Shown piece after piece: positions 7,719-12,592 of a stretch of 12,592 nt of DNA (positions within the stretch are counted from its first letter, which is position 1; the number at the start of each line of letters is the position of its first letter). Made by a program: the position numbers and the translations under genes. Origin of the DNA: Actinomycetota bacterium (lineage in GTDB: Bacteria > Actinomycetota > Humimicrobiia > Humimicrobiales > Humimicrobiaceae). Location: assembly GCA_016870675.1 (NCBI GenBank), contig VGAU01000029.1, positions 1 to 12,592 on the forward strand, written 5' to 3'. A model generated the notes under the pieces. It was not told where the DNA came from. It ran no database searches and saw only the letters and a program-made list of their open reading frames with translations.

Positions 7719-8861
7719 GTGAGTTTGAACTTTGATAAAAATTATTATGCAGTTATAAGAGTTATAGGGATAGGTGGAGGCGGTAACAATGCAATTAATA
7801 GAATGATAGAAGATAATTTAAGCGGATGTGAGTTTGTAGCAATAAATACTGATGCCCAGGTTCTTATGATGTCAAGTGCTGATAGGAAAGTATTACTTGG
7901 CGAAAGTGGCCTGGGTGCAGGATCCGACCCGGAAATTGGCAGGATAGCCGCTGAAAAATCCATAGAATCTATAAAAGAAGTAGTAAAAGATGCAGATATG
8001 ATATTCCTTACATTAGGTGAAGGCGGAGGGACTGGAACAGGTGCGGCTCCTATTATAGCAACTGCTGCCAGAGAAGCAGGATGCCTGATAGTTGCAATTG
8101 CAACAAAGCCGTTCACATTTGAAGGCAGAAAAAGGATGGGTCAGGCTGAAGAAGGTATCGAGAATTTAAAAGATAAAGTTGATACTCTTATAATAATACC
8201 AAATGATAGGCTACTGGAGATTTCTGATGATAACACCACACTACTTAATGCCTTTAGACTCGCGGATAATGTGCTTAAGGCAGGTGTTAGAGGAGTTACT
8301 GATCTAATTACTCTGCCAGGACTGATTAATTTAGATTTTGCAGATGTAAAATCAATAATTAAAAATGCAGGGAATGCAATATTGGGAGATGGAATAGCAT
8401 CTGGTGAAAGTAGAGCTATTAAAGCTGCTCAAAATGCAATTAACAGCCCTCTGATAGAAACCTCTATAGAGGGAGCAAACGGAATTTTATTAAATATATC
8501 TGGTGGACCCGATCTGAAACTTTTTGAAGTCAACCAGGCAGCGGAAATTGTAAGGAATGCTTCCAGTCCAAATGCAAATATTATTTTTGGTGCTGTTATT
8601 GATGAAAGTATGAGGGATAAAGTAAAAGTTACCATTATTGCTACCGGATTTGAATCCAATAAAATCCAGAAAATGAAAAAAGATGATAGAGCCAAGAAGG
8701 AAAAAGAAGTAGAGAAAAAGCTATTTGAGTTTGAAAAAGATATACTTGCCGTAAAAGATAAAAAAGAAGATTTTAAAAAAATATCAGAAGATGACCTCAG
8801 GTCTTTAGGAGAAGATGATTATCTTGATATACCTACTTTCCTGAGAAAAAATAAAGAATAA
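7719..8861 (+). CDS. ftsZ: Cell division GTPase FtsZ
   Basis: FtsZ is the tubulin-like GTPase that polymerises into the division ring. The GTG at 7719 is favoured because AGGTGA at 7708-7713 lies five bases ahead of it; a GTG at 7710 would start inside that site. The 380-residue protein has GGGGNNA at 19-25, the tubulin signature GGGTGTG at 102-108, KPFTFEGRKRM, the T7 synergy loop NLDFAD at 204-209 that completes the neighbouring subunit's active site, a charged Lys/Glu-rich linker at about 318-365, and the C-terminal peptide LDIPTFLR that binds FtsA and SepF. Just before the signature loop the usual A-G-M/L/F-G reads L-G-E-G (Leu99, Glu101), which is unusual. All catalytic motifs are intact, so it should be active. 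Confidence 0.97.
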   Translation: MSLNFDKNYYAVIRVIGIGGGGNNAINRMIEDNLSGCEFVAINTDAQVLMMSSADRKVLLGESGLGAGSDPEIGRIAAEKSIESIKEVVKDADMIFLTLGEGGGTGTGAAPIIATAAREAGCLIVAIATKPFTFEGRKRMGQAEEGIENLKDKVDTLIIIPNDRLLEISDDNTTLLNAFRLADNVLKAGVRGVTDLITLPGLINLDFADVKSIIKNAGNAILGDGIASGESRAIKAAQNAINSPLIETSIEGANGILLNISGGPDLKLFEVNQAAEIVRNASSPNANIIFGAVIDESMRDKVKVTIIATGFESNKIQKMKKDDRAKKEKEVEKKLFEFEKDILAVKDKKEDFKKISEDDLRSLGEDDYLDIPTFLRKNKE

Positions 8862-8875
8862 TTTATTTATTTAAA

Positions 8876-9016
8876 ATGTTTAAAATAGAAAAGATATTAG
8901 CAAATGGTCTTCCAGTATATTTATCCATTTATTTAAGAAATAACCATGGAATAGCTTTTTGCTTTACCACCAGAAATGGTAGGTATAGTAATTATCGAGT
9001 TGTGGTAATTATTTAA
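8876..9016 (+). pseudogene. Remnant of pgeF/ylmD (YfiH, laccase-domain protein), 46 codons
   Basis: This is a short frame between ftsZ and yggS, running ATG to TAA for 46 codons. It resembles the N-terminus of PgeF/YfiH/YlmD proteins: an opening like MFKIEKILANGLPVY, then HGIAFCFTTRNG, which matches the family's GFTTRxGGVS entry motif. After RNGRYSNY it loses resemblance and ends in a hydrophobic VVVII. The full-length family has roughly 240-280 residues and holds its metal-binding His/Cys further on; all of that is missing. Its position directly before yggS/ylmE is where ylmD sits in Bacillota, which supports the identification. The hydrophobic end resembles the usual C-terminus of the family, so an internal deletion joining the two ends is possible. 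There is no ribosome site before the ATG. It could instead be a leader peptide for yggS. Confidence 0.65.
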
Positions 9017-9019
9017 ATT

Positions 9020-9727
9020 ATGAAAAGCAGTGATAACTTAATGGAAGAAGCTGACAGATTGAAAAAAAATATCAATAATTTAAAAATTGAAATAGATAGG
9101 GTTTGTAAAAAAATTGGCAGGAGTGCCAGGGATATATCAATTGTAGTTGCCACAAAGTATGCTTCTGCCAGACAAATAAAATTGATTTCAAATTTAGGAC
9201 TTAGAAATTTTGGTGAGAATAGAGCGGACCAACTGGAAGAAAAATATAGTGTGGTGGGAAAAGGTTCAATATGGCACTTTATAGGGCATCTTCAGAGCAG
9301 AAAGGTAAAAACAGTGGTCTCCCTGGTAGAATTTATACATTCAATAGATAAAATAAGTACTTTAAGCAAAGTGAACGATGAAGCAAAGAAAATTAGTAAA
9401 ATACAGAAATTATTAATAGAGGTTAATATTTCTGGAGAAGAGACAAAATATGGCATAAATCCTGAAAACTTGCACAGTTTCCTTAAAGAGGCATTAAATT
9501 ATAAAAATATTGAAGTCGTGGGTTTGATGACAATAGCACCTTTGACTGATGACTTTAAGTTGATAAGAGGGATTTTTAGAAGGTTAAGAATTCTCCGGGA
9601 CAAATCAAATAAAGATTTTAATAACATGAATCTAGCGGAGCTTTCAATGGGTATGAGTAATGATTACCCAGTAGCTATTGAGGAAGGCGCCACAATGATT
9701 AGAATAGGTTCTATTATCTTTAAATAA
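9020..9727 (+). CDS. yggS: YggS/YlmE family PLP homeostasis protein (PLPBP)
   Basis: YggS proteins bind pyridoxal phosphate in an alanine-racemase-like TIM barrel with no known catalytic activity, and keep B6 vitamers and amino-acid pools balanced. From the ATG at 9020 there are 235 residues. The PLP lysine is Lys46 in IVVATKYAS, followed by NFGENRADQL, WHFIGHLQSRKVK, VNISGEETKYGI, VGLMTIAPL and the C-terminal phosphate-binding block LSMGMSNDYPVAIEEGATMIRIGSIIF. All of these are family signatures. The start is uncertain: neither ATG 9020 nor the in-frame ATG 9041 has a Shine-Dalgarno, but 9020 lies three bases after the stop of the pgeF remnant, which would suit re-initiation. The gene corresponds to ylmE in Bacillota division clusters and to yggS next to proC in proteobacteria. 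Confidence 0.94.
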   Translation: MKSSDNLMEEADRLKKNINNLKIEIDRVCKKIGRSARDISIVVATKYASARQIKLISNLGLRNFGENRADQLEEKYSVVGKGSIWHFIGHLQSRKVKTVVSLVEFIHSIDKISTLSKVNDEAKKISKIQKLLIEVNISGEETKYGINPENLHSFLKEALNYKNIEVVGLMTIAPLTDDFKLIRGIFRRLRILRDKSNKDFNNMNLAELSMGMSNDYPVAIEEGATMIRIGSIIFK

Positions 9728-9753
9728 ATTTTTAATTATAGAGAGGAGGACTG

Positions 9754-10266
9754 GTGAGTAGATTTTTTAAGAAAACTCTTTCTTTTTTTGGTTTATCGGA
9801 TGAAGATGACATAGGTATCAGAGATATAAAGGATGAAGATACAGAAAGAGTAAAAACCAGAATGTTAAGAGATAAAAGTGGTAAAATAGATGCAAGACAT
9901 AGCAAAAATATTTCAAGGAGAGGGCGTATTATTAGCCCAAAACCGTCAAGAAAAGTTTCATTGATTGGTTCAATGAAAGGTGAAGTAAAATCAAGAGTAT
10001 TTGTAGCAGAACCAAAGGAATTTGAGGAAATACAGATAATTGCGGATAATTTTAAGGATGATATTCCTATAATAATCAATCTGCAGAAGGTCGACCAGGA
10101 TCTGGGTAAAAGAGTTATTGATTTTTGCAGTGGACTTACCTATGCCTTAGAGGGAAATATAAAAAAAGTGGCAGAAAAAGTTTTCCTAATTACTCCATAT
10201 AATGTGGAAGTTAGTTCGGAAGAAAAAGAACTACTAGAGGAAGAAGGTTTTTATAATCATTTTTAA
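9754..10266 (+). CDS. sepF: Cell division protein SepF
   Basis: SepF bundles FtsZ filaments and tethers them to the membrane, partly overlapping in role with FtsA. The GTG at 9754 follows a strong AGGAGG at 9744-9749. The 170-residue protein starts with an amphipathic segment (MSRFFKKTLSFFGL), the membrane-binding helix of the family, followed by an acidic and then basic disordered linker at about 16-77. The SepF fold is at about 79-155: SRVFVAEPKEFEEIQIIADNF, IPIIINLQKVDQDLGKRVIDFCSG, LTYALEGNIKKVAEKVFLITP. The length is usual. Having both FtsA and SepF is typical of Bacillota and a few other lineages. It lies 26 bases after yggS and 18 before proC. Confidence 0.96.
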   Translation: MSRFFKKTLSFFGLSDEDDIGIRDIKDEDTERVKTRMLRDKSGKIDARHSKNISRRGRIISPKPSRKVSLIGSMKGEVKSRVFVAEPKEFEEIQIIADNFKDDIPIIINLQKVDQDLGKRVIDFCSGLTYALEGNIKKVAEKVFLITPYNVEVSSEEKELLEEEGFYNHF

Positions 10267-10284
10267 AAATAGAGGAGTATTTAT

Positions 10285-11106
10285 TTGGGTAGTTACAAAT
10301 TAGGGATAATTGGCTGTGGAAATATGGGTGAAGCAATACTCAAGGGAATACTGGATTCCGGTTTCTTAAAATCTAATGAAATAATATTCTATGATAATGA
10401 TAATTACCGGAGCAGGTACATTAAAAATAATTATAAAATATATTCTGCTGAAGAAATTATTGAAGTCATAAAAAAGTCCAGTTATATATTACTGGCGGTA
10501 AAACCACAGAACTTGAAAATGGTTTTGGAACAGATGAAGAGTTGTTTTAATTGGAGGATAAATTCAATTATCAGCATTGTTGCTGGAGTACCAACATATC
10601 ATATAGAAAAAAAATTGAATTCAAATGTTTCAGTTATAAGAGTAATGCCCAATACTCCTGCATTATTTAAAAAAGGTACAGCTGCAATAAGCAAAGGCAG
10701 ATTTGCAAAAAGCAAGGACTTATTATTTTCGAAAAATTTAATAAAAAATATAGGTGATTATGTAATAGTTGAAGAAAAGTACCAGAATATAGCTGCAGCT
10801 TTAAATGGAAGCGGACCAGCCTACTTTTTTCTTTTTTGTAAATATTTGGTTGAAGCTGGAATAAGAAATGGACTGGATCCAGAAATATCAAAAAAATTGG
10901 TGACCAGTACTATGATTGGGGCGGGAATAACTATTGAGAAATCTAGAATTGACCTTGATGGTTTAATAAAAAAGGTTGCATCTCCAGGTGGGACTACTGA
11001 AAGAGCCTTAAAAGAATTTAAGAGAAGGAGGCTGGATAAAATAATTTATAATGCTGTAGAAAGTGCAAAGAAAAGAGCATACCAGTTGCAGAATTTTCTT
11101 GACTAA
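10285..11106 (+). CDS. proC: Pyrroline-5-carboxylate reductase
   Basis: ProC reduces pyrroline-5-carboxylate to proline with NAD(P)H in the cytoplasm, the last step of proline synthesis. It has 273 residues from a TTG start at 10285, which follows AGAGGAG at 10271-10277. The N-terminal Rossmann domain has LGIIGCGNMGEAI at 6-18 and LAVKPQNL, then VIRVMPNTPALFKKGTAAIS. The C-terminal dimerisation domain has ALNGSGPAYFF and the family signature ending in ASPGGTTERAL at about 232-242. All expected parts are present. It has no direct role in division; proC is commonly linked to yggS, yggT and yggU, and here that group is interleaved with sepF and divIVA. Confidence 0.96.
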   Translation: MGSYKLGIIGCGNMGEAILKGILDSGFLKSNEIIFYDNDNYRSRYIKNNYKIYSAEEIIEVIKKSSYILLAVKPQNLKMVLEQMKSCFNWRINSIISIVAGVPTYHIEKKLNSNVSVIRVMPNTPALFKKGTAAISKGRFAKSKDLLFSKNLIKNIGDYVIVEEKYQNIAAALNGSGPAYFFLFCKYLVEAGIRNGLDPEISKKLVTSTMIGAGITIEKSRIDLDGLIKKVASPGGTTERALKEFKRRRLDKIIYNAVESAKKRAYQLQNFLD

Positions 11107-11116
11107 AGGAAATGTA

Positions 11117-11245
11117 ATGGGATTCTTTGTTGAGCTGATTATATTTTTTCTCAGGGTTTATATTGGTGTAATATTTATAATAATAATTATATCATGGGTT
11201 AGGATAAATCCAGGTAATATTATTGTTGCGTTATATAAGTTATAG
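11117..11245 (+). pseudogene. Truncated YggT/YlmG membrane protein, 42 codons
   Basis: This short gene begins at ATG 11117, six bases after an AAGGA ribosome site at 11106-11110. It encodes one hydrophobic helix (residues about 3-25) followed by ISWVRINPGNIIVALYKL. That matches the first half of YggT/YlmG proteins: the first membrane helix, the conserved SW dipeptide and the N-P region. The family is normally about 80-100 residues with a second half carrying a TEP-like turn, a basic loop and a second helix with an SP motif. Here a TAG at 11243-11245 ends it and no continuation is visible in any frame before divIVA. Position after proC supports the identity. A longer reading with a start at 11063 inside proC is unlikely. 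It may be a decayed gene or a functional single-helix peptide, since start and ribosome site are intact. Confidence 0.65.
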
Positions 11246-11282
11246 ATATATATAGATAAAAAATTTTTGTTTGGAGGTAGTT

Positions 11283-12098
11283 ATGAATATAAATGCAGAG
11301 AGCATCCAAGAAAAGGAATTTCATATTGTATTCAAAGGATATAAACCGGAAGAGGTTGACAAATTTTTAGATATTCTTACAGTGGAATTCGATAGATTGC
11401 AGAAATCTCAAAGGGAGCTTCAGGAAAATTTGGAAAGACAAAAATATGAGGAATATAAGGAATCTGTTGAAATGAAAAGGATTATTCAGGAAGCTCTTGT
11501 ATCAGCGCATAAGGTGGCAGAAGATATAAAACAAAAAGCAGAAAAAGAAGCGGAGGAAATGGTAAGAAATAAAATAGCAAAGGAAGAGGAGACGTATAAA
11601 TACTTAGTGGGCAAGAAAGCTCAGTTAGAAAGAGATATTAAAGAACTAAACCAGGAATATGAAGACTTTAAAGGTAAGATTTCAAAACTGGTGGATGATT
11701 TTAAAGAAACAGCTTCAAAATTAGGAGAGGAGCAATTTCTTAAAATTTCCGAAATTGGTAAGAAGGATTTTGATATTGATAAAACTAAAATAGGCGAAGG
11801 TGTAAGAGAAGGTAAAGAATCAAAATATATTCCGGAGGAAGAATTAGAAGTAGTTGGAGGCTATGAAAAGAAAGAGGGAGAAGAAGAAACCAGAATCGAA
11901 GAAATAGAAAAGGAAAGAGAAGAAAGGTTCGTAAAAGAAGAGAAGTTCATGGGAGAAGAGGAAGAGAAGCGGGGAATTCATGGAGGTGAAGAAATAGAAG
12001 AAAGAGAAGAAAAATATGAACCAAAAAGAGTCAAGAAGAAAATAGACATAGCCAACCCAGATATAATTAACGATTTCTTTAAAACTGATGAAGACTGA
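11283..12098 (+). CDS. divIVA: DivIVA-domain coiled-coil protein
   Basis: DivIVA proteins bind negatively curved membrane at septa and poles and recruit division or pole factors. The ATG at 11283 has GGAGGT at 11273-11278, four bases upstream; a TTG at 11271 would overlap it. The N-terminal domain matches the family closely: IQEKEFHIVFKGYKPEEVDKFLD, with Phe17-Lys18-Gly19-Tyr20 at the positions of the membrane-inserting Phe17-Arg18-Gly-Tyr of Bacillus DivIVA. Coiled coil follows to about residue 150. Residues about 180-250 are a low-complexity Glu/Lys/Arg tract not typical of the family, and the protein closes with IDIANPDIINDFFKTDED, which may be a conserved partner-binding end. In total it has 271 residues. 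Its 3' end overlaps yggU by 11 bases. The coding strand is strongly purine-rich in the Glu/Lys tract. Confidence 0.93.
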   Translation: MNINAESIQEKEFHIVFKGYKPEEVDKFLDILTVEFDRLQKSQRELQENLERQKYEEYKESVEMKRIIQEALVSAHKVAEDIKQKAEKEAEEMVRNKIAKEEETYKYLVGKKAQLERDIKELNQEYEDFKGKISKLVDDFKETASKLGEEQFLKISEIGKKDFDIDKTKIGEGVREGKESKYIPEEELEVVGGYEKKEGEEETRIEEIEKEREERFVKEEKFMGEEEEKRGIHGGEEIEEREEKYEPKRVKKKIDIANPDIINDFFKTDED

Positions 12099-12357
12099 AA
12101 CAATTAAGTTAATTGTAAAGCCAAATTCTACTGCTACTGGTGTTTATGGAATTTATATGAATAGAATAAAAATAAAACTGGCTGCTGTCCCGGAGAAAGG
12201 GAAAGCTAATAAAGAACTTATAAATTTTATTTCAGGTAAAACAGGTATTCCTAAAAAAAATATAAAAATTATTGCTGGTGAAAAATCGATTTACAAAGAG
12301 ATTAGTATAAAATCAGATAAAGATTTAAATTTAACCTCAAGACTCCTTTCCGGTTAA
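12088..12357 (+). CDS. yggU: DUF167 family protein (YggU)
   Basis: This is a small conserved protein of 89 residues; the family's function is not established. The fold is identified by an N-terminal IKLIVKPNSTATGVYGI strand pair, then IKIKLAAVPEKGKANKELINFIS, the family's A-x-P-x-x-GKAN core, followed by KKNIKIIAGEKSIYKEI, equivalent to the usual V-x-I-x-x-G-x-x-SR-x-K segment. Length is normal for the family. It starts at ATG 12088 inside the end of divIVA, overlapping by 11 bases in another frame, so translation is likely coupled to divIVA. In proteobacteria the gene lies beside yggT; here divIVA separates it from the yggT fragment. It is the last gene visible in the cluster, and I find no convincing terminator after it. 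Confidence 0.92.
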   Translation: MKTETIKLIVKPNSTATGVYGIYMNRIKIKLAAVPEKGKANKELINFISGKTGIPKKNIKIIAGEKSIYKEISIKSDKDLNLTSRLLSG

Positions 12358-12485
12358 GCAAGTTTATGTCCTATTTAGCACAAGTAGTACAGACTTATCT
12401 ATAATTATCTAATAATTTAATTCATTATATATTAGTTCTTCAGATTTAACCCATTAATAGTCAAGAAATCCGCACTTTTTATTGA

Positions 12486-12511
12486 ATTAACATAGATTAA
12501 CTGAGATTAAC
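12486..12511 (+). repeat. Three ATTAAC boxes at exact 10-bp spacing
   Basis: ATTAAC occurs at 12486-12491, 12496-12501 and 12506-12511, each starting ten bases after the last, so all three face one side of the helix. The last two share the longer AGATTAAC. The array ends 24 bases before the -35 element of the candidate promoter, a usual place for an activator or a bent upstream element. In AT-rich DNA short repeats arise by chance, but identical six-base boxes in three consecutive turns are less expected. Confidence 0.5.
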
Positions 12512-12534
12512 CACTCTATCTATTGAAATAATTG

Positions 12535-12548
12535 ATTGACAAGTCAAT
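12535..12548. repeat. Palindrome ATTGAC-AA-GTCAAT over the -35 element
   Basis: A perfect six-base inverted repeat with a two-base centre spans 12535-12548 and contains the whole TTGACA -35 hexamer. Its position would let a dimeric repressor block RNA polymerase. It is short, and part of it follows from the -35 sequence itself, so the operator role is only a suggestion. Confidence 0.35.
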
Positions 12549-12564
12549 ATTATAATTCTATTAT
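12536..12564 (+). promoter_or_regulatory. Candidate sigma-70/sigma-A promoter, TTGACA-17-TATTAT
   Basis: TTGACA at 12536-12541 is a perfect -35 hexamer and TATTAT at 12559-12564 differs from the -10 consensus at one base, with the optimal 17-base spacer. Transcription would start near 12571 on the + strand and run out of the window. This is the best promoter match noticed in the window; the dcw genes themselves seem to be transcribed from upstream. Confidence 0.6.
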
Positions 12565-12592
12565 ATATTTATATAAATTTTTCAGATATTAT

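Larger units (their letters stand above)
12358..12592. other. Non-coding region after the cluster
   Basis: These 235 bases have no open frame of useful length and no GC-rich hairpin followed by a T-run, so the end of the cluster's transcript is not marked by a recognisable intrinsic terminator. The right half holds a promoter-like element, a palindrome and three phased ATTAAC boxes, all consistent with the control region of a + strand gene beyond the window. I cannot say which gene that is. Confidence 0.6.

Noticed and set aside
7745..8116. 123-codon open frame on the minus strand inside ftsZ
   Set aside because: Lies wholly within ftsZ, shows no known domain, and is rich in Ser/Pro/Ile as expected for an antisense shadow of a Gly- and Asp-rich gene.
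8429..8695. 88-codon minus-strand frame in the 3' half of ftsZ
   Set aside because: Opposite strand of conserved ftsZ coding sequence, with no independent support.
9732..10079. 115-codon minus-strand frame over sepF
   Set aside because: Antisense shadow of a well-recognised sepF, with no motif and no ribosome site.
11063..11116. Extended yggT start inside proC
   Set aside because: The added residues are out-of-frame proC sequence with no YggT likeness, and the ATG at 11117 has its own ribosome site.
12409..12435. CTAATA...TATTAG inverted repeat after yggU as a terminator
   Set aside because: Only six AT pairs with a 15-base loop and no following T-run; too weak to call a terminator.
1..12592. 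Search for a defence system, mobile element, CRISPR array, tRNA or riboswitch
   Set aside because: All sizeable coding regions belong to recognised wall, division or housekeeping families, and no repeats, transposase, structured RNA or unassigned gene cassette was seen.

Overview
The window is a single co-directional block of a division and cell wall (dcw) cluster from an AT-rich bacterium. Every gene reads on the + strand, gaps are short or negative, and non-ATG starts are common. The order is ftsW (5' end cut by the window edge) - murG - murC - murB - ddl - ftsQ - ftsA - ftsZ - [46-codon pgeF/ylmD remnant] - yggS/ylmE - sepF - proC - [42-codon half yggT/ylmG] - divIVA - yggU (DUF167). The last 235 bases hold no gene, but they contain a good candidate promoter for a gene beyond the edge.

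Organism: FtsA together with SepF and DivIVA, plus the ylmD-ylmE-sepF-ylmG-divIVA style tail, point to Bacillota or a related low-GC lineage. An uncultured phylum such as Atribacterota is possible. The sequence alone does not settle this, and I recognise no strain-specific marker. The right-hand part also carries the yggS-proC-yggT-yggU neighbourhood familiar from proteobacteria, with sepF and divIVA placed inside it.

How the genes work together: MurC, MurB and Ddl act in the cytoplasmic steps of peptidoglycan precursor synthesis. MurC adds L-Ala to UDP-MurNAc, MurB makes UDP-MurNAc, and Ddl makes D-Ala-D-Ala. MurG makes lipid II at the membrane and FtsW polymerises it at the septum. FtsZ forms the ring, FtsA and SepF tether it to the membrane, FtsQ links it to the periplasmic/extracellular division complex, and DivIVA recognises curved membrane at septa and poles. 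YggS (PLP homeostasis), ProC (proline synthesis) and YggU (unknown) are housekeeping passengers commonly found here.

I see no defence system, mobile element, CRISPR array or RNA gene, and no evidence of a new multigene system. The points worth a second look are smaller. Two ylm-type genes (pgeF and yggT) survive only as short remnants with their starts intact. ftsQ has no ATG/GTG/TTG start that includes its basic N-terminus, and appears to start at an ATT behind a well-placed Shine-Dalgarno. The right end has three ATTAAC boxes at exact 10-bp spacing upstream of a consensus-like promoter whose -35 lies inside a palindrome. FtsZ and MurB carry substitutions next to or at key residues.
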